From: Spirosoma telluris
GTDB taxonomy: Bacteria; Bacteroidota; Bacteroidia; Cytophagales; Spirosomataceae
Direction of reading: 5' to 3'
Assembly: GCA_003259005.1 (NCBI GenBank)
Contig: QLII01000001.1
Location: forward strand, 7,183,001 to 7,247,000
DNA length: 64,000 nucleotides
In this document: one piece after another, positions 27,065-35,155 of the stretch
Numbering within the stretch: the stretch's first letter is position 1
How the letters are laid out: every line of letters starts with the position of its first letter
Notes under the pieces: generated by a model
Told to the model about the DNA's origin: nothing
Databases searched by the model: none
Seen by the model: the letters and a program-made list of their open reading frames with translations, nothing else
Made by a program: the position numbers and the translations under genes

Positions 27065-27338
27065 GGATTACCATATATTAAACAAGTGAATGACTAAGCA
27101 AACTGGATAATAAGTAAACGTAACTGCCGAAGTAAGAAAAGTGATCGACACTTATTTTTGACGGATCTCAACGCAAACCGGCACTGAAAAAGAAATTTTA
27201 TCGGCTGGCTATACACCCAAGTAGAAGGCTATTTTAGAAAAGCATATGGTCATAAATAGATCAGAGTCGAAGTTTTTCCAGGGAGTGCTGTTACGTTAGA
27301 GCCCTTAGTCCTCGACTGTGCCGAACCAATTAGTCAAT

Positions 27339-27914
27339 TCAGGGGATTATTGACTTCTCTCGTTGTAGATGACGGTAAAATCGATACATACCCCAGCATA
27401 AGCTCAGCCCGCACAAAACCAAGATAAGGGCAGTAGAGTGACTGGAGAGCTTTGCAAAAATATGTTCTGCTATGTGCACAAAGCTGCTACCCGCTAGTCC
27501 CACCGCTACTGCCCAGAGTAGAGCACCCATGGCATTGAGCCCAATAAACACTAAGCGCGAGTAATCCGCCAGCCCAATAGCCGCTGGTATAACACCCCGT
27601 AAGCCATAGATCACCCGGAATCCCAACACTAGGCCAATGCCAAAGCGGTTCATTAATCGCTGTACGCGGCTAAATCGCAGTTGCCAGTTCGGACGCTTTA
27701 CTAGAAACGTTGCCCCATAGCGATGACCAACAAAGAAACAAAACTGGGCGGCTAGGAAGGAGGACAAAGCAGCTACACCAATGACAATGGGAAGTGAGAA
27801 ATACCCTTGTTGGGCTAAGTAAACGCCGATCAATAGCACGGCTTCGCTTTCGATCAAGACTCCTAGAAAGAGCATCGGGTAGCCGTAGGTTAGTATTAAC
27901 TCCTGAAATGACAT
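27339..27914 (-). CDS. DedA-family membrane protein (VTT/SNARE-associated fold)
   Basis: 191 aa from the ATG at 27914. Conserved DedA elements: Y-P-x-L-F-x-G-x-L-I-E-S-E, L-A-A-Q-F-C-F-F-V-G-H-R-Y-G, R-F-x-R-V-Q-x-L and F-R-V-I-Y-G-L-R-G-V-I-P-A-A-I-G. Four to six membrane segments. DedA proteins help recycle undecaprenyl phosphate or maintain membrane homeostasis (family knowledge). Confidence 0.88.
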   Translation of the reverse strand: MSFQELILTYGYPMLFLGVLIESEAVLLIGVYLAQQGYFSLPIVIGVAALSSFLAAQFCFFVGHRYGATFLVKRPNWQLRFSRVQRLMNRFGIGLVLGFRVIYGLRGVIPAAIGLADYSRLVFIGLNAMGALLWAVAVGLAGSSFVHIAEHIFAKLSSHSTALILVLCGLSLCWGMYRFYRHLQREKSIIP

Positions 27915-28066
27915 AGCCATGCTGGTTGAACTTAAGTCACTAACTAATGGCGGATCCAATAGTTAGTAGATCGATTAGCCTTCTTATCAACCGGATAAAA
28001 GCTCTAATCCATCTAACATACGTAATAGGTGGGCATAGTAGCCAATTTGATTATCTGGCCGTGTCA

Positions 28067-28513
28067 CTACCGCTTTGAATAACCAGTTATAGATGTAACC
28101 ATCGGTACGGTTAACGCATGAGCAAGTTCATCCAGCTGGTTAAACACAAGCCCAAGACGATCATCCCGACTCGTTTGGTAAGCAACCGGCTTTCCTTTTT
28201 CACGCACGGCCTTTCGGCGAGGCTTCGAGGGCATAGGCTTAAGCATTAGGCCCGTAATCTTAATTTTCCCCTGATGAATCGCCAGGATAGCGATATACCG
28301 AAAACCGGGCAAATTTGGGGTAAGTCGCTCGCCGGTTTGAAAATTAAGTCGCTCTTTGTCAGCTTTAAAGGTGTAACCCTCATCGACTAGAATCCGGCCG
28401 ATGGTCTTATACATCGCCGTGTCAGAAAGGGTGGTCGTTAATTCAATCACCTTCGCTCCGCGAACAGGCTCTATCGACTGTGAATAGGCCATTCTTGACA
28501 AGAGTACCCCCAA
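28067..28513 (-). CDS. Hypothetical protein, Bacteroidota-type (148 aa)
   Basis: Not recognised. Soluble alpha/beta pattern with EPVRGAKVIELTTTLSDTAMYKTIGRILVDEGY near the N-terminus, a basic linker (PSKPRRKAVREKGK) and a helical C-terminus (LGLVFNQLDELAHAL). An alternative start (MAYSQSIE) lies at 28489. The N-terminal part recalls the DUF4468-like families in which a stand-alone beta sheet follows a signal peptide, but this is weak. Confidence 0.5.
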   Translation of the reverse strand: MGVLLSRMAYSQSIEPVRGAKVIELTTTLSDTAMYKTIGRILVDEGYTFKADKERLNFQTGERLTPNLPGFRYIAILAIHQGKIKITGLMLKPMPSKPRRKAVREKGKPVAYQTSRDDRLGLVFNQLDELAHALTVPMVTSITGYSKR

Positions 28514-28761
28514 AACAACAAGCCTCTACAATAATGCTTCATCTATTGGCATACTAGTTTTTCGAAAAGTATTCGCCTATCCCGGATGAACTGATCAATA
28601 AGGGCTAAAATCGAAAGCGGCCTTGCTTCGTTTAATCCGTTCAGGTTACCCGTATGATATAGAATAGCTTTTCTTAGATAAATACTATTCGTACTGAACA
28701 ACTTGAACCGATTATAGTTTTTAAAGGTGTTATTTTTACTTTAATTGACTAATTAGTTACT

Positions 28762-29235
28762 ATGACTACCGTTTTCAAACTCGTTGGGGCCACCCTTTTG
28801 GGTATGACTATTTGTTCGTCCTGTAGCCGACCGGTCGCTTATTTTCAGCCCACAGCACGGCAGTCAGTCCATTCGGTGTAGGCTTTGACGGAGACGATAC
28901 CATCAACCCTCAGTCAGCAACCAGAAAGTTGCTAAACGCATGGGTCGGGTGCGTGAGTTACTATACTAATGAGCCAGCAGGCACAATCGACTCTGACTGC
29001 CCAAACAGCAACGACTCATAAACCAGCCTTATTCCAGCGCGTGATGCTCAAGAAGTTGGATAAGAAGATCAAAAATCAGTTGTCTCCCGAGCGAGCTATG
29101 GCTAAATCACTGCTGACCATAGGCACCATCATGGCCATCATTGGTCTGGTGCTGCTGGTGAACGTCGCTGCTCCCTTAGGCATCATTGCCTTGAGCGTTG
29201 GATTGGTCCTTATTTTAGTCGATTTACTTCGATAA
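28762..29235 (+). pseudogene. Broken lipoprotein/membrane protein of a Cytophagales-type family
   Basis: 28762-28881 encodes a lipoprotein start (MTTVFKLVGATLLGMTICSSCSRPVAYFQPTARQS), 28905-28968 in another frame reads SNQKVAKRMGRVRELLY, and 28969-29235 encodes 88 residues ending in a basic helix (RVMLKKLDKKIKNQLSPERAMAKSLL) and two membrane helices. I recall Cytophagales proteins with exactly this order: CSRPVAYFQPTAR, a variable linker, K-R-M-x-R-V-R, then two TM helices. The locus is therefore a single gene broken by frame changes and a shortened linker. The 88-aa part could also be translated alone. Confidence 0.45.
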
Positions 29236-29499
29236 GCTTGGGAGGCTACCTACTACCTCACGGTTCACGTTGGTCAGTCGATGGATGAATGCATACCCGT
29301 TTGGATACTCATTTTTTCACTCTCCATAGATTAAAGGCATGGGCAATCTTTTGTAGACCCATCGCAGACGACCGATTAGTCGCATGATTGGCTTACAGAA
29401 TTTTGGGTATTAGGGTTCGTAACGACAACGATGGGGCCGCTCCAGCCTTGCTGGCAATTGCCTCGGGAAACAACGCTCATCATTATCCGTTTACGCTTA

Positions 29500-29715
29500 C
29501 TAGTGATGCACTAGTCTCGACTTTAAAAAAATAAATCCAGCCCCTGAGTAAATCAAAATACCCAGCGTATCCCGTATGGCTTCGATATGATCCGCGGCAA
29601 ATACCCCAGTCTTATAATCCTGTACCCAGTCAATGAGGGCTACACAGTATAAAAATAAGCCAATCAGTGTTCCAATCACAATGCCTAGCAGTATCAGTCT
29701 CTGTCGCATAATCAC
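29500..29715 (-). CDS. Small two-helix membrane protein, paralogue of 31812-32174
   Basis: 71 aa with two hydrophobic helices around a conserved polar centre IDWVQDYKTGVFAADHIEAI. The same pattern (MDWLQDMKTGNFDSDPLEVV) occurs in the protein at 31812-32174, so the two are paralogues within 2.5 kb. No named family recognised. Confidence 0.55.
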   Translation of the reverse strand: MIMRQRLILLGIVIGTLIGLFLYCVALIDWVQDYKTGVFAADHIEAIRDTLGILIYSGAGFIFLKSRLVHH

Positions 29716-30127
29716 ATAGCCTTAACGCCACCCTAGCGCTAATGAATGGCAGGTGGCACCAACCCATACTAGCAATAGGCTTGCCAGATCAATACCGTTT
29801 TTAAGTATTGTCTTGATCCTGTGGGTATTAACGACTGGTATTCGCTAAAAAGGGGCAAAGATTTATTTTTAGGTAGGCTATCACCCGTATCCTCGTTTGG
29901 TTAACTAGTTCTTGTGATACCTGACCGGGACTTTCACTGTGTACCATTTTCTACAGGGTTGGTGAGTTAGTTCGACAGGTGCACGTGCCGCAAAAGAATA
30001 TGATTATTCATGATAGGCTCATATGTTGGTGAACATTGATCACTGATTGCAAGCTTCCGGGAAGATAGCCATGCGTAAGTGTACTGAACGTAATTGCCTG
30101 CCTAACTGCTCGCCATACTTTAGGGAT
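29716..30127. other. 412-bp intergenic region with no recognised feature
   Basis: No ORF, tRNA or strong inverted repeat seen. It separates the small membrane protein gene from the 3' end of the Wzi-like gene. Confidence 0.5.
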
Positions 30128-31615
30128 TCAGAATAGCCCGTCTTTTCGAAAGCCCAGATAAAACCCCATACTATTCTCATAAAGAACGCCCTGATCGGTC
30201 GCGACGGAGGCTGTTGCGGTAGCTCCCTTTAACACACGTACCGGTGATGATACCGACAGTACGCCGGAAAATTGATACACAGGATTTAAAAACGGTATTT
30301 CATAGGTACCAATATTTTCACTATACGAGGCTTTCAACTGAAACCGAAAATAATCCATGATCAGTCCCGATAATCCCAGATGCATCACGGCCACCCGGTT
30401 ATTGTTGGTAAAACCATACTGAGGCAACCCACTACGGCTGTCAGCGCTCGGGGTAATAAACGGGGTACCCAGAGTTAATCCATAGCGCGACCAACCATCC
30501 TGATACTGCGAATGATTGAAATAATTATCCCGGCCCCGCTGCGCGTCGTTCTCCAGAAATAAGCTACCGCCCTGACTTTGTGTAAATAAATATTCAAGCA
30601 GAATGTCCTGAATCTGCAAGCCATTGGGGTTGCGGGGACGACGATTGCGAATCCGTAGCCCATTTAGCCCATCCGCCAGATTGGTCAGGTGAAACAGAGA
30701 GCCATCCTCGTATATATTTTGCCGGTAGGCAAATACAGAAAACGAGCGGGCTATGTATTCAAGCGCCAGGTCAACCGTTCCCAGATGATTGCCAATCCGA
30801 TTCTCATGATCGAAGTTACTGATCCGGCTGGTATCCAGATCGGTCCGGTTACCCAGTGGTCTAGCCAATACGACATTGATATAATCACTGAATTGGTTGG
30901 GCAATTGGTTATTTTTTATGACCGCATTACCAGGTAGTTGGTTTGTGGTACCGCTCCACATGACTTCATGATTAATGCCCGTATAGAGTTTAAACCGCCA
31001 GTTGGGCTTTCCCAATCGGCCATAGAGCGCTTTTTGATGGAGCAGTACATGATTGACTAATCGATCATTTTCAAACCAGCCATGGGCATAGAATCCTTTA
31101 ATGCCAAACAGGGCATTTCTCGGTACGTAATCTGTCAAACCAATCTGTAGTTTAGTCATAGGCAAGGCATTGCCCGACCAGGCGTAAGAGCCTGACGAAA
31201 GCGTTGAGTCCACCAGCCCAATGATTTCCCGCCGTCGGCCCGCCCACACTTCCAGGCTATTGCCAAACTTAACCTTGATGTACGCAACGGGGAGTAGAAA
31301 TTTATAGCTATAGCCTGCATTCAAAACGCCTTCCAGCCCCCAGCCCCAGTCTATTCGTCGCTTGGTGACTGGTAGACTATCGTTTTTTTTAATGACCGGA
31401 CTACGGTAGGGCCTGCTGAAGCCTTGCCGTAAGGTCATGGCAGGTCCTTGGCTGGGTACAAGCCCATACTGATTGGCCCGCAGCCAGAACGGAATGCTGA
31501 CGGAGTAAAACCCGACTTCGGTTTGATACTGGACGGATCGAGTAGACTGTGCGGTGGCTGTGAAAACAGCCAACAGACTACTCAGTACTGGAACATAAAA
31601 CGGAATGTTGGTCAT
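30128..31615 (-). CDS. Capsule assembly Wzi-family outer-membrane protein
   Basis: 495 aa. Signal peptide (~1-23), then alternating beta strands of an 18-stranded Wzi-type barrel: PFWLRANQYGLVPSQGP, EVWAGRRREIIGLVDSTLSSGSYAWSGNALPMTKLQIG, FGIKGFYAHGWF and DGLNGLRIRNR. Wzi proteins anchor or assemble capsular polysaccharide on the outer membrane in proteobacteria; Bacteroidota homologues are widespread. Transcribed alone. Confidence 0.85.
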   Translation of the reverse strand: MTNIPFYVPVLSSLLAVFTATAQSTRSVQYQTEVGFYSVSIPFWLRANQYGLVPSQGPAMTLRQGFSRPYRSPVIKKNDSLPVTKRRIDWGWGLEGVLNAGYSYKFLLPVAYIKVKFGNSLEVWAGRRREIIGLVDSTLSSGSYAWSGNALPMTKLQIGLTDYVPRNALFGIKGFYAHGWFENDRLVNHVLLHQKALYGRLGKPNWRFKLYTGINHEVMWSGTTNQLPGNAVIKNNQLPNQFSDYINVVLARPLGNRTDLDTSRISNFDHENRIGNHLGTVDLALEYIARSFSVFAYRQNIYEDGSLFHLTNLADGLNGLRIRNRRPRNPNGLQIQDILLEYLFTQSQGGSLFLENDAQRGRDNYFNHSQYQDGWSRYGLTLGTPFITPSADSRSGLPQYGFTNNNRVAVMHLGLSGLIMDYFRFQLKASYSENIGTYEIPFLNPVYQFSGVLSVSSPVRVLKGATATASVATDQGVLYENSMGFYLGFRKDGLF

Positions 31616-31753
31616 GACTATCGGCTATAGCCTTGGATACAAATGCGGTATAATGCGTTGTCCTTAAAGAACGCACCGAGTAATATCCCTCATGGGATGA
31701 CTAGGGCAGCCTTTCTATGGAGGAGTAATCAATGAGCTTGTTTCGGCAATCTC

Positions 31754-31806
31754 GCCCTCATCGTGTCTCTTCCATCCATCAGGTACTGAAGAGACACGAT
31801 AAGGGC
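31754..31806. terminator. Long hairpin downstream of the LytTR operon
   Basis: Arms 31754-31772 and 31788-31806 (GCCCT-c-ATCGTGTCTCTTC and its complement) pair over 19 bp with one mismatch and a 15-nt loop. It lies just 3' of the minus-strand gene pair 32584-31812. No strong T tract, so termination is inferred from position. Confidence 0.6.
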
Positions 31807-31811
31807 AACCA

Positions 31812-32174
31812 TTAAACCCGGTGGGGCTGTGTAGGGTCTGGGTCCGCCGATATCCACTGAGTTGTATTCGTCACCGCCCTGTCGGGTTTCACCCAATGAT
31901 CCGGATTGCCTCTGTTTGGGAGTCGATCATCGACAGGCACATCGCTTGGATGGTTTTGTAAGTGGCTACCTTGCTTGATAGAACTTTTAATAAAGTGATA
32001 GGCCAAATAGCAATAGGCCACAATGACAACTGCCTCATTAACAACTTCCAGCGGATCGCTGTCAAAGTTGCCGGTTTTCATGTCCTGTAGCCAATCCATT
32101 AGTATCCAACCGTAGGCCGCGCTGCCCACCAAACCAGCTAAAATCAGGCTAAGTTTTACAACGGAACGTCTCAT
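31812..32174 (-). CDS. Membrane protein cotranscribed with a LytTR regulator
   Basis: 120 aa: two membrane helices (residues ~8-26 and 48-63) around MDWLQDMKTGNF and a ~55-residue hydrophilic tail rich in Asn, Asp and Pro. Overlaps the stop of the LytTR gene by 4 nt, implying translational coupling. Paralogous to the protein at 29500-29715. Possibly the membrane partner of the LytTR regulator, by analogy with small LytTR-associated membrane inhibitors (inference). Confidence 0.6.
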   Translation of the reverse strand: MRRSVVKLSLILAGLVGSAAYGWILMDWLQDMKTGNFDSDPLEVVNEAVVIVAYCYLAYHFIKSSIKQGSHLQNHPSDVPVDDRLPNRGNPDHWVKPDRAVTNTTQWISADPDPTQPHRV

Positions 32175-32584
32175 ACTAGTTCGGGAAGAAGATAAGATTT
32201 GGGAAGAGCGGAAGAAGACACCTTAGAGAATAGCGTGGAGTGCTGGTTGAGCTTAGCCACTACCTGTTCCAGCCGCCTGCGAGATACCTTGGCTTTATAC
32301 GTATCCATCAGGCAAACGGTTGTTTGCAGGGCGTTGTCAAACACCACGGCTTGAATAAAGGTGGGGTTAATCATCTCGGATTTATGGATACGCACAAAGT
32401 CAGGTAACTGATCCTCAAACCATTTAAGGGTCAGCGTGACCAGCATGGGTTTGGATTGGTTACTTAGGAATACCCAGGTATAATTGCCAAACCCTTGCAG
32501 GCGAACAATGGCCTTTAGCGATACGGGTCGTTCCTGACCGGGAAGCTTGATTGAGCCCGTGGATTGATTGACAGGATGAGTCAT
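32171..32584 (-). CDS. LytTR-domain DNA-binding protein
   Basis: 137 aa from ATG at 32584 (an upstream start at 32689 adds an unlikely leader). A LytTR domain fills it: IKLPGQERPVSLKAIVRLQGFGNYTWVF, LTLKWFEDQL, FVRIHKSEMINPTFI and a final strand VSRRRLEQV. There is no receiver domain, so it is a stand-alone LytTR regulator. The 4-nt overlap with the downstream membrane protein gene suggests a two-gene regulatory module. Confidence 0.85.
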   Translation of the reverse strand: MTHPVNQSTGSIKLPGQERPVSLKAIVRLQGFGNYTWVFLSNQSKPMLVTLTLKWFEDQLPDFVRIHKSEMINPTFIQAVVFDNALQTTVCLMDTYKAKVSRRRLEQVVAKLNQHSTLFSKVSSSALPKSYLLPELV

Positions 32585-32812
32585 GAATGAATAAATTAGG
32601 TAGTGTTGATGGAATTGGAAAAGCCAGATATAGCCTGATCTGACCGCAAACGATGAGATAATGGCTCGTTTAAGGAGAGACAGAGACACGGAGACACCAG
32701 GTATAGGAAAATCGCCCGAACGAGATTGACCTACACAGATAGCCTCAACGCGTCGGTTGACGGTTGATTCCGCTTACTTCAAAAGCGGTTTATAAAAGAA
32801 AGAGAGTAATCC

Positions 32813-33109
32813 CTACGACAAGGTGGGGAAATTGGCCAAGCGTTTAAGCCGAGGTGAAGTAGAGAGATTCAGGCGAGCAGAGGCCTGAGAAAAGAAGCCG
32901 CTATGGGCGTTCTGGGGAGATGGATGCGCTTGGGCGCGGGGCAGATTGCCAATTGAATTTAGGTCGAGGGTAGGCTGTCCGGAGAGAGCCAATGGCTGGG
33001 AGCTTTTCTGTCGATCCTGGATCAAAGGAGAGGTCTGTCCCAATGCCAGGGTAGACCGTCTGAAAGAAGCACGAAAACGATTCATTTGAGTTGAGTTTAA
33101 AAATGACAA
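32813..33109 (-). CDS. Doubtful hypothetical ORF (98 aa)
   Basis: Low-complexity Ser/Arg/Leu-rich reading with no recognisable domain, signal or membrane segment. It follows no operon. It may be a chance ORF in a ~570-bp region between the LytTR gene and the beta-propeller fragment that otherwise holds nothing clear. Confidence 0.2.
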   Translation of the reverse strand: MSFLNSTQMNRFRASFRRSTLALGQTSPLIQDRQKSSQPLALSGQPTLDLNSIGNLPRAQAHPSPQNAHSGFFSQASARLNLSTSPRLKRLANFPTLS

Positions 33110-33261
33110 TTATACCTAGTAAATGTGTGGGTAGTAGTTGAAGTCAGGAAAGACCAAAAGGCCTCTTCTGGTTGATAGGATGTTAAACAGACTTTCCTTA
33201 ATAATGTTTACGATGTACTCTCTCTACAGAAAAGAAACGGTATCCCAAATAACAAATAATA

Positions 33262-33876
33262 GCTCCTTTTAACGCTTCCTGTATCGCTAACAGCATTATC
33301 GATTCCATTCAAACACGGTCGTCAAAAACAGTAAGTGTGAGTTCCGACGGCAGCCGAGTGTACAGGGCCAATAACAATAGTAATTCGGTTAGTGTGATCA
33401 ACACAGTTACTAACACTGTGATCGCGACTATTGACGTAGGGGATAGGCCGCATGGAGTGAGCATGAGTTCCGATGGGAGTCGGGTGTATGTGGTCAACCT
33501 AATTTCCCAAACTGTGAGTGTGATCAATGCAGCTACCAATACAGTAGTGAACACCGTCAGTTTCCCTACTAATTTAGACAATAATTTGGGGAATTTTGTC
33601 GCCCCCGTCCGATGCTCGGGTACCTCTATAAGCTTTACGATCACTGTACTGCCTAGCGCCACCTGTACGAGCCAGTATACAATAAAGGCAGGTAGTTGGA
33701 CTGATGTGAGTATATGGTCATGTGGTCGGTTGCCGACAGTAACGGACGTGGTGACATTGAGTCATGAAGTCGGCTTGCCATCTAATTATCAAGGGCAGGC
33801 CTTTCAGATAATTTATTCCCAAACTGGGCGTCTGATAATGGACGTTAATAACCGGTTGCTATTGGAGGTTAATTAG
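33262..33876 (+). pseudogene. YVTN beta-propeller surface protein, truncated fragment
   Basis: Open from 33262 (a TAA lies immediately upstream) with no good start codon; the first GTG/ATG choices fall inside the first blade. It contains one and a half YVTN propeller repeats (TVSVSSDGSRVY, NSVSVINTVTNTVIATIDVGDRPHGV, DGSRVYVVN, TVSVINAATNTVVNTV) followed by a C-terminal module (SWTDVSIWSCGRLPTVTDVV...) common at the end of Bacteroidota surface adhesins. Intact proteins have seven blades, so most of the gene is missing. Confidence 0.65.
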
Positions 33877-33931
33877 ATCACCTTCCCGCTGGGTAATACT
33901 GACATTTTCGCTAGTCTGCCCATGATTAACC

Positions 33932-35068
33932 CTATTCATGGTTTTGGGCAATGCTGGGTTCGGCCACGGTCTGGATAGCGATGTTATCCCGGATATCATC
34001 GGAGGCCTTAACCAGTACCCGGTCGCTGGGTTTAAGGGAGCCAATAACTTCTACCTGATCACCCGATTCATTGCCCGTTTGCACCGTAATCCAGTGGGTT
34101 TTGCCGTTAACGACCGCAATGACATAACTGCCTTCCATTGAGACAACGACAGCCGATTTTGGTACGTAAAAACTCTTGCTTTGCCGCTGAACCGGAAAGC
34201 CAACTGTGGCGTACATGCCCGGCATGAGTTGTAGTCCTGGGTTCTTTACCTCAATTTCAATCAATTCGGCCCGTACACTTCGTTCAACATTGTATGAAAT
34301 GCGGTTGATCTTACCCGTAAAGGTTTTGCCAGGAAAGGCGTTGACCGAGAAGGTGACGGGTGCATTCTGCCGGATCTGACCAGCATACACTTCTGGTACG
34401 GTTACCTGCAAACGGAGCCGACCGATTTCTTTGAGTTTTAGCATAGGCTGGGCATCTTTTTGGGTCGGCCCTACCAACGCTCCCGGACTCAGGATACGCT
34501 CGGTAACCACCCCGTTAAAGGGGGCTCGCAGCATCAGGTATTGTTTCATCTGCCGGGCTGCCGCTACCCGTTGCTGCTGGCTATTTACGTCCGCACTGTC
34601 GCCCATTACCACGGCATGCGCCTGCTCTAACTCCTGCGGGGCAACCGCACCCGCTGTTTGGGCCGCCTGCTGGAGTCGCCGGTAATTACTTTTGCTGATG
34701 TTGAGTCGCCCTTTGGCGGCTGTCAGATCCGACAGGGTTCGGCTCAAATCCGACTCCAGTTCAGGCGCTTCCATCGTGGCTAGTAGTTGGCCCTTTTGCA
34801 CTTTGGCTCCCACATCAACGGGCATACTTTTGATAAAACCATTGACCTTGGCGTAGAGGGCGACGTCGTAATAGGGGACGAACTCGCCCGGTAGCGCCAG
34901 TTGTTTCGCCCGGGTTTCCACCGAAACCGGTATTGTCTGGTAAGCGGCCCCGCTAGCCGTTTGCGTTGTCTCAGTTTCCGTTTTTTTGCTATGCTCGTCT
35001 GAGGAGCAGGCTGGTAGTAACAGCGCTGATCCCGCCAGTAAGGATAAACTATACAGGAGTTTTTTCAT
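33932..35068 (-). CDS. RND efflux periplasmic adaptor (MFP), operon 1
   Basis: 378 aa. Lipoprotein signal (LLPACSS, lipobox Cys ~21). Barrel-sandwich hybrid: VNGFIKSMPVDVGAKVQKGQLLATMEAPELES, a coiled-coil hairpin (~95-165), APFNGVVTERILSPGALVGP, beta-barrel (TFTGKINRISYNV) and membrane-proximal domain (VQTGNESGDQVEVIGSLKPSDRVLV). It links the inner-membrane RND pump to the outer-membrane channel. Last gene of a minus-strand run RR-HK-small protein-OMF-RND-MFP. Confidence 0.93.
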   Translation of the reverse strand: MKKLLYSLSLLAGSALLLPACSSDEHSKKTETETTQTASGAAYQTIPVSVETRAKQLALPGEFVPYYDVALYAKVNGFIKSMPVDVGAKVQKGQLLATMEAPELESDLSRTLSDLTAAKGRLNISKSNYRRLQQAAQTAGAVAPQELEQAHAVVMGDSADVNSQQQRVAAARQMKQYLMLRAPFNGVVTERILSPGALVGPTQKDAQPMLKLKEIGRLRLQVTVPEVYAGQIRQNAPVTFSVNAFPGKTFTGKINRISYNVERSVRAELIEIEVKNPGLQLMPGMYATVGFPVQRQSKSFYVPKSAVVVSMEGSYVIAVVNGKTHWITVQTGNESGDQVEVIGSLKPSDRVLVKASDDIRDNIAIQTVAEPSIAQNHE

Positions 35069-35155
35069 GGTTTCAGATCAAATAGGCGCTCAGTCTCCTC
35101 AGCTCGTGACCAGTGATACAAACTGAATCGGGAGTTGGGTTAGCACGGACGCGGG

